From the NCBI GenBank assembly GCA_963786945.1, contig CAWBAO010000006.1, forward strand, positions 62,001 to 126,000: a stretch of DNA of 64,000 nucleotides, written 5' to 3'. A model generated the notes under the pieces. It did not search any database. It was not told the DNA's origin and saw only the letters and a program-made list of their open reading frames with translations. The position numbers and the translations under genes are program-made. This DNA is from JADKCZ01 sp963786945. GTDB taxonomy: Bacteria; Myxococcota; Myxococcia; Myxococcales; Anaeromyxobacteraceae. Below, one piece after another: positions 1 through 8,930 of this stretch (the first letter of the stretch is position 1; every line of letters starts with the position of its first letter).

Positions 1-3000
1 CCCCGGCGGCCGCGCGGCGCGGGTCGTAGCGGAAGAGCGGCCAGTACCCGGAGTCGACGGCCCGCTCCTGCTGGGTGAGGGCGTCGGCCATGTCGTAGCC
101 GTGCGCGATGCAGTGCGAGTAGGCCAGCACCAGCGAGGTGCCCGGGAAGCTGTCGGCCTCCTTCATGGCGTTGACGCTCTGGGCGTCCTTGGCCCCCATG
201 GCCACGCGGGCCACGTAGGCGCTGCCGTAGGTCAGGGCCAGCATGGCCAGGTCCTTCTTCTGGGTGGGCTTGCCGGCCATGGCGAACTTGGCCGCGGCCC
301 CCATGGGCGTGGCCTTGGAGGCCTGGCCGCCGGTGTTGGAGTAGACCTCGGTGTCGAGCACCAGGATGTTCACGTCGCGCCCGGCGGCGATGACGTGGTC
401 CAGCCCGCCGTAGCCGATGTCGTAGGCCCAGCCGTCGCCGCCGACGATCCAGATCGACTTCTTGAGCAGGAAGTCCTGGATCTCGGCGAGCCGCACCGCC
501 TCGAAGCGCTTCTGGCCGCTCAGCTTGCCCCGCAGCAGCATGAGGCGGGCGCGCTGCGCCTCGATCCCCTTCTCGTCGGACTGGTCGGCCGTGAGCAGCG
601 CCTTCACCAGGTCGTCGCCCACCACCGCGCCGAGCTGCGCCAGCAGCTCGCGGGCGTGCTCGGTCTGCTTGTCGACCGCCAGGCGCATGCCGTAGCCGAA
701 CTCGGCGTTGTCCTCGAAGAGCGAGTTGGCCCAGGCCGGGCCGCGCCCGGCGTCGTTCCTGGTGTAGGGCGTGGTCGGCAGGTTGGCGCCGTAGATCGAC
801 GAGCAGCCGGTGGCGTTGGCGATCAGGGCCCGGTCGCCGTAGAGCTGCGTCAGCAGCTTGATGTACGGGGTCTCGCCGCAGCCGGTGCAGGCGCCGGAGA
901 ACTCGAAGAGCGGCTGGAGGAACTGCGTCCCCTTGACGTCGAGCTTGAGGGCGCTCCGGTCGGGATCGGGGATGGCCAGGAAGAAGTCCCAGTTGAGCCG
1001 CTCGGCCGCCTTGAGCGGCAGCGCCTCGGCCATGTTGAGCGCCTTCTTCCCCTTCTCGGTCTTCGACTCGGCGGGGCAGATCGCCACGCAGAGCGTGCAG
1101 CCGGTGCAGTCGTCCGGCGCCACCTGGATGGTGTACTTCTTCCCCTTGTCGGTCGGCGACTTGAAGTCCATCGACTGGAAGGTGGCGGGTGCGCCCGCCA
1201 GCGCCGCCGGCTCGTAGAACTTGGGCCGGATGCAGGCGTGCGGGCAGATGAGCGCGCACTTGTTGCACTGGATGCAGAGGCTCGGCTCCCAGGTCGGGAT
1301 GTCGAGGGCGATGGAGCGCTTCTCCCACTGGGAGGTGGCGGTCGGCCAGGTGCCGTCGACCGGGAAGGCCGAGACCGGCAGCAGGTCGCCCTTGCCGGCC
1401 AGCATCAGCGAGGTGACGCGCTGGACGAAGTCCGGCGCCACCTCGGAGACGGCGGGCGGGCGGGGCTTGCCGTTGACCTGGCGGCCGGCGATCTTCACCT
1501 CGTGGAGGTTGGCCAGGGTCTGGTCGACGGCCTCGAAGTTCTTGCGGACCACCTCGGCGCCCTTGCGCTGGTAGGTCTTCTCGATGGTCTTCTTGATGTG
1601 CTCGATGGCCTCCTCGCGCGGCAGCACGCCGGAGACCGCGAAGAAGCAGGTCTGCATGACGGTGTTGATGCGCACCCCCATGCCGGTCTCGCGCGCCACC
1701 TTGAAGGCGTCGATGACGTAGAACTTGAGCTGCTTCTGCAGGATCTGCTCCTGCACCTCGCGGGGCAGCTGCTCCCAGACCTGGTCGGGGCCGTAGATGG
1801 AGTTGAGCAGGAAGGTGGCGCCGGGGACCGCGGACTCCACCATCTCGTACTTCTCGAGGAAGCCGAACTGGTGGCAGGCCACGAAGTTGGCCTTGGAGAT
1901 CAGGTAGGCGGAGCGGATGGGCTTGGGCCCGAAGCGCAGGTGGCTGACCGTGATCGAGCCCGACTTCTTGGAGTCGTAGACGAAGTAGCCCTGCGCGTAG
2001 TTGGGGGTGTCCTCGCCGATGATCTTGATGGAGTTCTTGTTGGCGCCCACCGTGCCGTCGGCGCCCAGGCCGTAGAAGAGGGCGCGGACCACGCTCGGCC
2101 CCTCGATGTCGAAGGTCGGGTCGTACTTGAGCGAGAGGTGGGTGACGTCGTCGTTGATGCCGACCGTGAAGTGGCGCACCGGGCGCGGCTTGGCCAGCTC
2201 GTCGAAGACCGCCTTCACCATGGCCGGCGTGAACTCCTTGGAGGAGAGGCCGTAGCGGCCGCCGATCACGGTCAGCTGGTGGTGGAAGCGGTCGATGTGG
2301 GCCTGCTCGGCCTCGCGCAGCGCGGTGACCACGTCCATGTAGAGCGGCTCGCCCAGCGCCCCGGGCTCCTTGGTCCGGTCCAGCACGGCCAGGTGGTGCA
2401 CCGAGCGCGGCAGCGCGGTCATGAACTCGCCGAGCGCGAAGGGCCGGTAGAGCCGGACCTTGACCATGCCGACCTTCTCGCCCCGGGCCACCAGGTGGTC
2501 GATGGTCTCCTGCGCGGTCTCGCAGCCCGAGCCCATCAGCACGATGACCCGCTCGGCCTCGGGGTGGCCGTGGTACTCGAACAGGCCGTACTTGCGCCCC
2601 ACCACCTTGGCGAACGCGTCCATGGCCGCCTGCACGTGGTCATGGGCGTCGATGTAGAAGGGGTTGCAGGCCTCGCGGGCCTGGAAGAAGGCGTCGGGGT
2701 TCTGGGCGGTCCCGCGGACCGTGGGGGCGTCGGGTGAGAGGGCGCGGGCGCGGTGCGCCGCCACCAGCTCCTCCGGGATCAGGGCCCGCAGGTCGTCGTC
2801 GGTCAGCTCCTCGATCTTGGCCACCTCGTGCGAGGTCCGGAAGCCGTCGAAGAAGTGGAGGAACGGCACCCGGCTCCTCATCGAGGCCAGCTGCGCGATC
2901 ACCGCGAAGTCGTGCGCCTCCTGCACCGAGGCGCTGGAGAGCAGGGCGAAGCCGGTCTGGCGGACGCCCATCACGTCCTGGTGGTCGCCGAAGATGGAGA

Positions 3001-3364
3001 GCGCGTGGGTGGCCAGGGTGCGGGCCGAGACGTGCATGCAGAACGCGGTCAGCTCGCCCGCGATCTTGTACATGTTGGGGATCATCAGCAGCAGGCCCTG
3101 CGACGCCGTGAAGGTCGTGGTCAGGGCGCCGGCCTGCAGCGCGCCGTGGACCGCGCCCGCGGCGCCGCCCTCCGACTGCATCTCCGCCACCGAGGGGACG
3201 GTGCCCCAGACGTTCTTCAGCCCCTTGGCCGCCCACTCGTCGGCCCACTCCCCCATGTTGGAGGACGGCGTGATGGGGTAGATGGCCGCGACCTCGTTGA
3301 TCCGGTAGGCCACCGAGGCGACCGCCTCGTTGCCATCCATGGTGACCACTCGCCTGCCCGCCAT
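1..3364 (-). CDS. nifJ: Pyruvate:ferredoxin (flavodoxin) oxidoreductase, C-terminus cut by window
   Basis: Single-chain enzyme that decarboxylates pyruvate to acetyl-CoA and CO2 and passes electrons to ferredoxin or flavodoxin. The frame is open from ATG 3364 to the window edge, 1121 codons; the family is about 1170-1200 residues, so roughly 50-80 residues are missing. The N-terminal domain shows the YPITPSS motif (residues 29-35). A two-[4Fe-4S] ferredoxin insert has CIQCNKCALICP at 697-708 and CTGCTLCVAICP at 753-764. The TPP-binding domain shows GDGWAYDIGYGG near 976-987, followed by the family's AYSHCIAHGYDM stretch near the edge. The start ATG is preceded by GGAGG (GTTGGAGGCACGATG). It stands apart from the genes behind it by a 200-nt gap, so it probably has its own promoter. 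Identity is very secure. Confidence 0.97.
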   Translation of the reverse strand, partial: MAGRRVVTMDGNEAVASVAYRINEVAAIYPITPSSNMGEWADEWAAKGLKNVWGTVPSVAEMQSEGGAAGAVHGALQAGALTTTFTASQGLLLMIPNMYKIAGELTAFCMHVSARTLATHALSIFGDHQDVMGVRQTGFALLSSASVQEAHDFAVIAQLASMRSRVPFLHFFDGFRTSHEVAKIEELTDDDLRALIPEELVAAHRARALSPDAPTVRGTAQNPDAFFQAREACNPFYIDAHDHVQAAMDAFAKVVGRKYGLFEYHGHPEAERVIVLMGSGCETAQETIDHLVARGEKVGMVKVRLYRPFALGEFMTALPRSVHHLAVLDRTKEPGALGEPLYMDVVTALREAEQAHIDRFHHQLTVIGGRYGLSSKEFTPAMVKAVFDELAKPRPVRHFTVGINDDVTHLSLKYDPTFDIEGPSVVRALFYGLGADGTVGANKNSIKIIGEDTPNYAQGYFVYDSKKSGSITVSHLRFGPKPIRSAYLISKANFVACHQFGFLEKYEMVESAVPGATFLLNSIYGPDQVWEQLPREVQEQILQKQLKFYVIDAFKVARETGMGVRINTVMQTCFFAVSGVLPREEAIEHIKKTIEKTYQRKGAEVVRKNFEAVDQTLANLHEVKIAGRQVNGKPRPPAVSEVAPDFVQRVTSLMLAGKGDLLPVSAFPVDGTWPTATSQWEKRSIALDIPTWEPSLCIQCNKCALICPHACIRPKFYEPAALAGAPATFQSMDFKSPTDKGKKYTIQVAPDDCTGCTLCVAICPAESKTEKGKKALNMAEALPLKAAERLNWDFFLAIPDPDRSALKLDVKGTQFLQPLFEFSGACTGCGETPYIKLLTQLYGDRALIANATGCSSIYGANLPTTPYTRNDAGRGPAWANSLFEDNAEFGYGMRLAVDKQTEHARELLAQLGAVVGDDLVKALLTADQSDEKGIEAQRARLMLLRGKLSGQKRFEAVRLAEIQDFLLKKSIWIVGGDGWAYDIGYGGLDHVIAAGRDVNILVLDTEVYSNTGGQASKATPMGAAAKFAMAGKPTQKKDLAMLALTYGSAYVARVAMGAKDAQSVNAMKEADSFPGTSLVLAYSHCIAHGYDMADALTQQERAVDSGYWPLFRYDPRRAAAG

Positions 3365-3529
3365 CGTGCCTCCAACAGCGGAGCAGGCCGCGCTCCGCGG
3401 TGCCGAGTTGATGGGCGCTCCAGGTGAGGGTGGGGCCGGTGGCCGCCACGACTCCCCGGACCGCCCGGTTCCACCGAGGGGCGGCGAGTCTACCAGATCG
3501 CCCGGCGCGGCCGGCAAGGCGGAAGCGGC

Positions 3530-3561
3530 GAATCTGGACGGTCCTTCCGGGGAATCTGGAC
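3530..3561. repeat. Two direct GAATCTGGAC copies 22 bp apart upstream of nifJ
   Basis: GAATCTGGAC occurs at 3530-3539 and 3552-3561, start to start 22 bp, about two DNA turns. They lie between the rsfS stop and the nifJ start, 166-197 bp upstream of the nifJ ATG. Same-face direct repeats of this kind can be binding sites for a regulator, but no regulator gene or known consensus supports that here. Confidence 0.3.
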
Positions 3562-3565
3562 CTGT

Positions 3566-4141
3566 TCAGGCCTTGACCTGAACGCGGGGCGCGTCGGCCC
3601 AGAGCCCCTCGAGGTCGTAGAAGGCCCGGGTTTCCCGGCCCATGACGTGCGTGACCACGTCGCCGTAGTCCACGATGATCCAGTTGCCGGTCTCGTACCC
3701 CTCGACGGCGATCTTGGCGTGCCCGGCCTCCTTGAGCCGCTGGTCGACGTGGTCGGCGATGGCGCCGGCCTGCCGATCCGAGTCGGCCGTCATGATCACC
3801 AGGTAGTCGGCGTAGGAGGAGAGGCCGCGCACGTCGAAGATCAGGACGTCCTCGGCCTGCTTGTCGAGGCCGGCCGCGGCCACCGCCAGCGCCGTGTCGC
3901 GGGCCGGATCGGGCAGGCCGAGATCGGGGCGGGCCACCGGCGGCGCGGCCTCGCGGCCGATGGACTTGGGCAGCTTGCGGCGCGGGCCGTACTTGCGGGG
4001 CAGCTTGCGCTCCGCCGCCGGCCGCTTCTTGCCCTTCGAGCCGCCGGCCTTGAAGGCCGGGCGGCCCGCGGCGCCGGGCTTCCGGGCCGTGGCCTTCCTG
4101 GCGGGAGCCTTCTTCGCCGGAGTCTTCTTCTTCGTCGCCAT
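3566..4141 (-). CDS. rsfS: Ribosomal silencing factor RsfS with Lys/Arg-rich N-terminal tail
   Basis: RsfS (Iojap/DUF143) binds ribosomal protein L14 and blocks subunit joining when nutrients are scarce. The protein is 191 residues; bacterial RsfS is usually 105-130. The family domain fills about residues 85-185, with DVRGLSSYADYLVIMTA, a DRQAGAIAD stretch, WIIVDYGDVVTHVM and the closing FYDLEGLW. The first 75 residues are an unrelated, strongly basic Lys/Ala/Arg/Pro tail (ATKKKTPAKKAPARKATARK) that resembles histone H1 tails. The ATG at 4141 is the natural start of that tail. It lies 20 nt behind proA on the same strand, so proB-proA-rsfS probably form one transcript, an order also common in other bacteria. 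No nadD is present next to it. Confidence 0.93.
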   Translation of the reverse strand: MATKKKTPAKKAPARKATARKPGAAGRPAFKAGGSKGKKRPAAERKLPRKYGPRRKLPKSIGREAAPPVARPDLGLPDPARDTALAVAAAGLDKQAEDVLIFDVRGLSSYADYLVIMTADSDRQAGAIADHVDQRLKEAGHAKIAVEGYETGNWIIVDYGDVVTHVMGRETRAFYDLEGLWADAPRVQVKA

Positions 4142-4161
4142 TCTTCCCTCGTGCGGCCCGG

Positions 4162-5445
4162 TCAGGCCCGGGTCTGCCCTTCGCCCTCTACCACGAACTT
4201 CCGGGTGGTGAGCTCGTTGAGCCCCATCGGCCCGAAGGCGTGGAGCTTGCTGGTGGAGATGCCGATCTCGGCGCCGAGCCCCAGCTCGCCGCCGTCGTTG
4301 AACCGGGTCGAGGCGTTGATGATCACCGCGCTGGCCGTCACCTCGCGCTCGAAGCGCCGGGCGCTCTCGAGGTCGCGGGTGAGGATGGCCTCGGTGTGGA
4401 GGGAGCCGTGGCGGGCCACGTGGTCGAGCGCGGCGTCGAGGTCGGGGACCACCCGCACCGCCAGGATCAGGTCGAGGAACTCGCGGCCGAAGTCGTCGGC
4501 CGAGGCCGGCACCGCCGCCACGCCGGCGCGCGACAGCAGGGTGAGCGCGGTCGGGTCGCAGCGCAGCTCCACCCCGTGCCCGGCCAGGGCCCGGCCCACC
4601 GCCGGCAGCAGGGCGGCGGCGGCGTCGCGGTGCACCAGCAGGCACTCCAGCGCGTTGCAGGCCGAGGGGCGCTGGACCTTGCCGTTGACCGCCAGGGCCA
4701 CGGCCCGCTCGACGTCGGCGCTGGCGTCGAGGAAGAGGTGGCAGACCCCCATGAAGTGCTTCACCACCGGCACCCGCGACCGCTCCGCCACCGCCTTGAT
4801 CAGCGAGGGGCCGCCGCGCGGGATGGCGAGGTCGATGAGGTCGTCGAGCTGCAGGAGCGCGAAGGTGGCCTCCCGGTCGCTGGTGGGGACCACCCGCGCC
4901 GACGCCGCCGGCAGGCCGGCCTCGGCCAGCCCCTCGGCGAAGGCGTCGCACAGCGCCAGCGACGAGCGGAGCGCGTCGGAGCCGGGGCGGAGCAGCACGG
5001 CGTTGCCGCTCTTCACGCAGAGCGCGGCCGCCTCGGCCGCCACGTTGGGGCGCGCCTCGTAGACCATCAGCACCACCCCCAGCGGGATGCGGACGCGCCG
5101 CACCTCCAGGCCGTTGGGGCGGCGCCACGAGTCGGTCACCTGCCCGATGGGATCGGGGAGCGAGGCCACCTCCTCGATGGCGGAGGCGATGCCGGCCAGC
5201 CTCGCCTCGTCGAGCGCCAGCCGGTCCAGCCAGGCGTCGTTCTTCCCGGCCCGCCGGGCGGCGGCGAGGTCCTCGCGGTTGGCGGCGAGGATGGCCTCCC
5301 GCCGGGCCACGATGGCCCGGGCGCCGGCGCGGAGGGCGGCGTCCTTGCGGGCGGTCGGGGCGTGCGAGAGCTGGCGCGCGGCCTCCCGGGCCTCGGTGGC
5401 CAGGGCCCGCATCTCCCGCTCCAGGTGGTTGCCGCTCGTGGTCAT
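4162..5445 (-). CDS. proA: Glutamate-5-semialdehyde dehydrogenase (gamma-glutamyl phosphate reductase)
   Basis: Second enzyme of proline synthesis: NADPH-dependent reduction of gamma-glutamyl phosphate to glutamate-5-semialdehyde. The 427-residue product matches the family length. An aldehyde-dehydrogenase fold is seen throughout: VRIPLGVVLMVYEARPNV in the cofactor domain, RGGPSLI, and QRPSACNALECLLV with the catalytic Cys. I chose ATG 5445, preceded by AGGGGCGGCGAGCGAGCC; an in-frame ATG at 5466 would add seven residues (MRGGERA) and would start 8 nt after the proB stop. Directly downstream of proB on the same strand, consistent with a proBA operon. Confidence 0.95.
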   Translation of the reverse strand: MTTSGNHLEREMRALATEAREAARQLSHAPTARKDAALRAGARAIVARREAILAANREDLAAARRAGKNDAWLDRLALDEARLAGIASAIEEVASLPDPIGQVTDSWRRPNGLEVRRVRIPLGVVLMVYEARPNVAAEAAALCVKSGNAVLLRPGSDALRSSLALCDAFAEGLAEAGLPAASARVVPTSDREATFALLQLDDLIDLAIPRGGPSLIKAVAERSRVPVVKHFMGVCHLFLDASADVERAVALAVNGKVQRPSACNALECLLVHRDAAAALLPAVGRALAGHGVELRCDPTALTLLSRAGVAAVPASADDFGREFLDLILAVRVVPDLDAALDHVARHGSLHTEAILTRDLESARRFEREVTASAVIINASTRFNDGGELGLGAEIGISTSKLHAFGPMGLNELTTRKFVVEGEGQTRA

Positions 5446-5474
5446 GGCTCGCTCGCCGCCCCTCATACCACCAG

Positions 5475-6599
5475 CTACTCCAGCAGCACGAGGTCGTTCC
5501 GGTGGACCACCTCGTCGACCTGCCGGTAGCCCAGCACCGCCTCGATCTGGGAGGTCTTCTTGCCGGCCAGCCGGCGCACGTCGTCGGCCCCGTAGCCGGC
5601 CAGCCCCCGGGCGAAGGGCTGCCTCGGGTCGACCGCCAGCTCGACCGGGTCGCCCACGCCGAAGTGGCCCTGCACCTCCCGGACGCCGCTCGGGAGCAGG
5701 CTCTTGCCCTGCTCGATGGCCCGCCGCGCCCCGGCGTCGACCAGGATCACGCCGCGCGCCTTGGCGGCCGCGGCCAGCCAGCCGTCGCGCCCGGAGAGCC
5801 GCTCCGCCGCCGGGGAGAACACGGTGCCCACCGGCTCGCCGGCCAGCAGCGCCGCCAGCGCCCCGGGGCGGCGGCCGGAGAGGAGCGCGGTGGCCACCCC
5901 CTGCGCGCCCAGCCGCCGGGCCGCCTTCACCTTGGTGGCCATGCCGCCGGTGGCGTGCTCGCTGCCGGCGCCGCCGGCCACCCGCTCCACCTCGGCGGTG
6001 ACGCGGGCCACGTCATGGAGCAGCGTGGCGCCGCGCTCGGCGGGATCGCGGTCGTAGAGCCCCTCCACGTCGGTGAGCATGGCCACCAGCTCGGCCTCGA
6101 CGCACCCGGCCACCAGCGCCGCCAGCGAGTCGTTGTCGCCCACCTTGATCTCGTCCACCGCCACGGTGTCGTTCTCGTTCACCACCGGCACCACGCCGCG
6201 GGTGAGCAGCTGCTCGAAGGTGCGGCGGGCGTTGAGGAAGCGCTTGCGGCTGGCCAGGTCCTCGGCGGTGAGGAGCAGCTGGGCCACGGTGAGGTCGTGG
6301 GCGGCGAAGGCCTCGGCCCACTCGTTCATGAGGTGGGGCTGGCCCACCGCGGCGCAGGCCTGCTTGGTGGCGATGTCCCAGGGGCGCCCCTTCTGGCGGG
6401 TGAGGCCGAGCCGCTGGGCCCCGAGGGTGATGGCGCCCGACGAGACCAGCACCAGCCGGCGGCCCGCCGCCACCGCGGCCAGCTCGGCGGCCAGGCGATG
6501 GCAGTTGTCCCGGTCGAAGCGACCGGCGGCGTCGGTGAGGGTCCCGGTCCCCACCTTGACCACGAGGCGGCGGACGCGGGCGAGGGCGCTTCTCGGCAC
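5475..6599 (-). CDS. proB: Glutamate 5-kinase with PUA domain
   Basis: First committed step of proline synthesis: ATP-dependent phosphorylation of glutamate, normally feedback-inhibited by proline. 374 residues, the usual length of the long form. The amino-acid-kinase domain covers about 1-260 with LVVKVGTGTLT, LVSSGAITLGAQRLGL, NENDTVAVDEIKVGDNDSLA and the GGMATKVKAA segment. The C-terminal 100 residues (GVREVQGHFGVGDPVELAV onward) are a PUA domain. It leads the proB-proA-rsfS run; the proB stop is immediately followed by proA. Confidence 0.96.
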   Translation of the reverse strand: MPRSALARVRRLVVKVGTGTLTDAAGRFDRDNCHRLAAELAAVAAGRRLVLVSSGAITLGAQRLGLTRQKGRPWDIATKQACAAVGQPHLMNEWAEAFAAHDLTVAQLLLTAEDLASRKRFLNARRTFEQLLTRGVVPVVNENDTVAVDEIKVGDNDSLAALVAGCVEAELVAMLTDVEGLYDRDPAERGATLLHDVARVTAEVERVAGGAGSEHATGGMATKVKAARRLGAQGVATALLSGRRPGALAALLAGEPVGTVFSPAAERLSGRDGWLAAAAKARGVILVDAGARRAIEQGKSLLPSGVREVQGHFGVGDPVELAVDPRQPFARGLAGYGADDVRRLAGKKTSQIEAVLGYRQVDEVVHRNDLVLLE

Positions 6600-6665
6600 G
6601 GGCGGAGTCTACTCGACGCCGGGGCGGCGCAGGTAGCGCGGGCCCCCGTGCCGCGGGCCCGGCGT

Positions 6666-7662
6666 TCAGGCGTGCAGCTCGACCACGTCGCCGTCGCCGA
6701 GGGGATGGTGGCGATCCACCTGCTGCCCCTCGAACCGGGCGTGTGGCCCCCAGAGCCGGGCGAACTTGAGGCGCTGGGCCAGGTCCTCGTGGACGCGCCG
6801 GGCCAGGTCCTCGACCGTGGCCCCCTCGGGCAGGACGAAGGGCCGGCCCAGGTCCGGCGGGTGGCCGGGCTCCTTGGTGTGGACGCGGAGGCGATGCAGC
6901 TCGGCGAAGAGGCGGGGCCGGAGCGACTCGAGCCCGTCTCCGCGCTGCGCCGACACGGGGAGGACGGGGAGGGCGTCGCCGACCGCCTCCCGCGCCAGCG
7001 CCGTGAAGGTGCCGTCGGGGTCCAGGTCCACCTTGTTGGCGAGCACCAGCACCGGGACCTGGACCGCCAGCGGCGAGGCGTCGGCGGGGCGCGGCCGGCC
7101 GCGCGGCCAGACCCGGGCCCTCTCCAGCAGCTCCAGCGCCGCGCCCAGGCCACGCTCGAGGTCGTCGGAGGCCACGTCGAGGACCACCAGGAGGCCGTCG
7201 GCGCCGTGGGCCAGGGCGCCCAGCCAGGGCGGGGTGTGGCCGGCCGCCACCGGGGGCGTGTCGACCAGCTGGACCTGGACGTCCTCGAACGGCCGCCATG
7301 CCCGGGAGCGGCTCGCGGGTGGTGAACGGGTAGTCGGCGATCTCCGGGTGGGCGCGGGTGAGCGCCGCCAGCAGCGACGACTTGCCGGCGTTGGGCGGCC
7401 CCAGCAGCACCCACTGGCCGGCCCCCTCGCGCACCACGCGGCCGGGCTCGGCGTGGTGGCCGCCGGAGCGGCGGGCGTGCTGGGCCTCCTCCTCCAGCTT
7501 GGAGAGCCGCCTGCGGAGGTCGGCCTGGAGCTTCTCGGTCCCCTTGTGCTTGGGGAGGAGCGCCACCATCTCGCGCAGCGCGTCCTCCTTCTCCTCCCGC
7601 GTCGCGGCGCGGTGGAGCCGCGCCTCGGCGTCCTTGTACTGGGGGGTGAGGTTGGCCGGCAC
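6666..7662 (-). pseudogene. DRG/Obg-family GTPase with TGS domain, interrupted by a 1-nt frameshift
   Basis: Member of the DRG (developmentally regulated GTP-binding protein) branch of Obg-type GTPases, found in eukaryotes, archaea and some bacteria; bacterial function unclear, probably ribosome-linked. The natural start is GTG 7662 (PANLTPQYKDAEARL, the family N-terminus). Walker A reads GPPNAGKSSLLAAL, switch II DTPPVAAGH, the G4 motif is ANKVD, and a TGS domain (PFVLPEGATVEDLA ... GDGDVVELHA) closes it. The frame is lost at about 7291-7299: upstream it reads TTREPLPGMA, downstream PFEDVQVQLVD. Dropping one G from GGCGGCCG restores a 331-residue protein with no other lesion. All motifs on both sides are intact, so a sequencing error or very recent mutation is more likely than old decay. 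Confidence 0.85.
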
Positions 7663-7836
7663 GGGCCCATCGTCGCTCCCCCGTCGAGGCCGGGGCACGG
7701 CCTCGACGGGGGCCGCCCCAGGTGAGGCGGGGTCGGGACCCGGCACGGCCACCTGCCGGCGCCCGGAGGGCGAGCTTGCCCGGCGGGACCGGCGCCGGTA
7801 GCTTCCCCCCGTGATGTGGGCCGCGCCGGGAGCGCC

Positions 7837-8394
7837 ATGACGAGGACCAGGCCGTGGGGCGCGCTGGCGCTGCTGGCGCTGCTCGCGTGGGCGGGCCCCG
7901 GCCAGGCGAAGGAGGCGCCCCTGCCGCCGTGGTCGACGACGCTGCGCGCCGGCGCCTTCGTGCTCTACGCCCCCGGCGTCCCCGGCCACCCGGTCGGCCC
8001 CGACCTGGAGCTCTCGGTCGGCCGGAGCATCTACGACCTGGTCACCGTCGAGGTGAACGCCGGCTGGTACACCGCCTCGCTGACCGGCACCGGCACGCAG
8101 CTCACCGTCCTCCCGCTCACCGTGTCGCTCAAGCTGCTGGCCGCCCCGGAGCACGGCTTCGAGGCCTATGCGGTGGCCGGCCTGGGCGCCAACCTGACCC
8201 GGCTCTCCGGCGGGGTGCTGGCGGGCACGCCCACCTCCACGGTCGCCTTCCACGCCGGGCTGGGGGTGCGCCATCGGCTGGGCGAGGCGCTCTTCGCCGG
8301 GCTGGACGCGCGCTACGCCTTCCAGGACGCGGCCTCGCCGCTGGGCCGGCTCGACGGGCTGCGCGTCTCCCTGCTGGCCGGCACGGCCTTCTAG
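7837..8394 (+). CDS. Exported outer-membrane beta-barrel-like protein
   Basis: 185 residues. A signal peptide is evident (MTRTRPW, then a hydrophobic run to GPGQAKEA). The mature part alternates short hydrophobic and polar segments typical of small beta-barrels: RSIYDLVTVEVNAGWYTAS, HGFEAYAVAGLGANL, VAFHAGLGVRHRLG, LFAGLDARYAFQD, and a final aromatic residue (GTAF-stop), the signal used for outer membrane insertion. It resembles the OmpA-like/OMP_b-brl group in layout, but I cannot name a family. Start chosen at ATG 7837, behind CCGGGAGCGCC, rather than an in-frame GTG 21 nt earlier that would lengthen the n-region. It is divergent from the DRG GTPase. Confidence 0.7.
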   Translation: MTRTRPWGALALLALLAWAGPGQAKEAPLPPWSTTLRAGAFVLYAPGVPGHPVGPDLELSVGRSIYDLVTVEVNAGWYTASLTGTGTQLTVLPLTVSLKLLAAPEHGFEAYAVAGLGANLTRLSGGVLAGTPTSTVAFHAGLGVRHRLGEALFAGLDARYAFQDAASPLGRLDGLRVSLLAGTAF

Positions 8395-8414
8395 CGGGGC
8401 GCCGGGCCCCGCTA
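8392..8414. terminator. Perfect hairpin shared by two converging genes
   Basis: TAGCGGGGC (8392-8400) and GCCCCGCTA (8406-8414) form a 9-bp perfect stem with a 5-nt GCCGG loop. The outer TAG on each strand is the actual stop codon of the gene ending there. No T-run follows, so it is a candidate bidirectional terminator or 3'-end stabiliser rather than a classical Rho-independent terminator. Confidence 0.5.
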
Positions 8415-8930
8415 CTTCACGGGCAGCTTGAGCCCCATCGCCACCATGGCCAGCAGGGCCTCGGCGTTCCCCCGGGCGTCGTCGACCGGGTGGTGGGTAT
8501 GGGCCGTCTTGCGCAGGTGCTTCCAGGTGGCATAGCCGTCCTTGACCATGCCGCAGTAGAGGTCGCCGATGCGGCGGCCGCTCCAGCCGAAGGGGTTCCG
8601 TCCCAGCGTCTCGTGGAAGTACCAGTTGATGAACATCCAGTCGAAGGCCAGGTTGTCGGAGCAGAAGACCGGCTTGCCCTTCGACTCCGCCTTCACCCAG
8701 GCCTCGAAGCGGGCCATCACCTCGCCGGGCTCGTCGAAGCGGAGGTGCTGCTCCCGGGTGACGCCGCTGATGGCCAGCGACTCGGGGAGGTACCGCTCGC
8801 TGACGGGGCGCAGCTGGCCGTAGAAGGTCTTGCCGAGCGAGGGCTCCACCACCACCGCGCCGAAGCAGACCATCGAGTAGTGGCCTGGCGAGGGCCCGTC
8901 GGATTCCACGTCGACCACGATCAGCGACAT
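8412..8930 (-). CDS. DEDD-family 3'-5' exonuclease
   Basis: 172-residue RNase T/DnaQ-fold protein. The first catalytic pair is in IVVDVESDGPSPG (D7, E9); a middle acidic residue lies in CSDNLAFDWMF; the end carries HTHHPVDDARGNAEAL, giving the His and last Asp of the DEDDh subtype. Substrate could be DNA or RNA; the sequence alone does not say. Length and motif order fit stand-alone exonucleases annotated as 3'-5' exoribonuclease or ribonuclease T-like. It converges on the outer-membrane-like gene through the shared hairpin at its stop codon. Confidence 0.85.
   Translation of the reverse strand: MSLIVVDVESDGPSPGHYSMVCFGAVVVEPSLGKTFYGQLRPVSERYLPESLAISGVTREQHLRFDEPGEVMARFEAWVKAESKGKPVFCSDNLAFDWMFINWYFHETLGRNPFGWSGRRIGDLYCGMVKDGYATWKHLRKTAHTHHPVDDARGNAEALLAMVAMGLKLPVK

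Noticed and set aside
101..2737. Long plus-strand open frame of 878 codons
   Set aside because: It is the antisense of nifJ; its His/Val/Gly/Arg-rich translation has no domain, while the minus frame carries all PFOR motifs. High GC leaves such frames open by chance.
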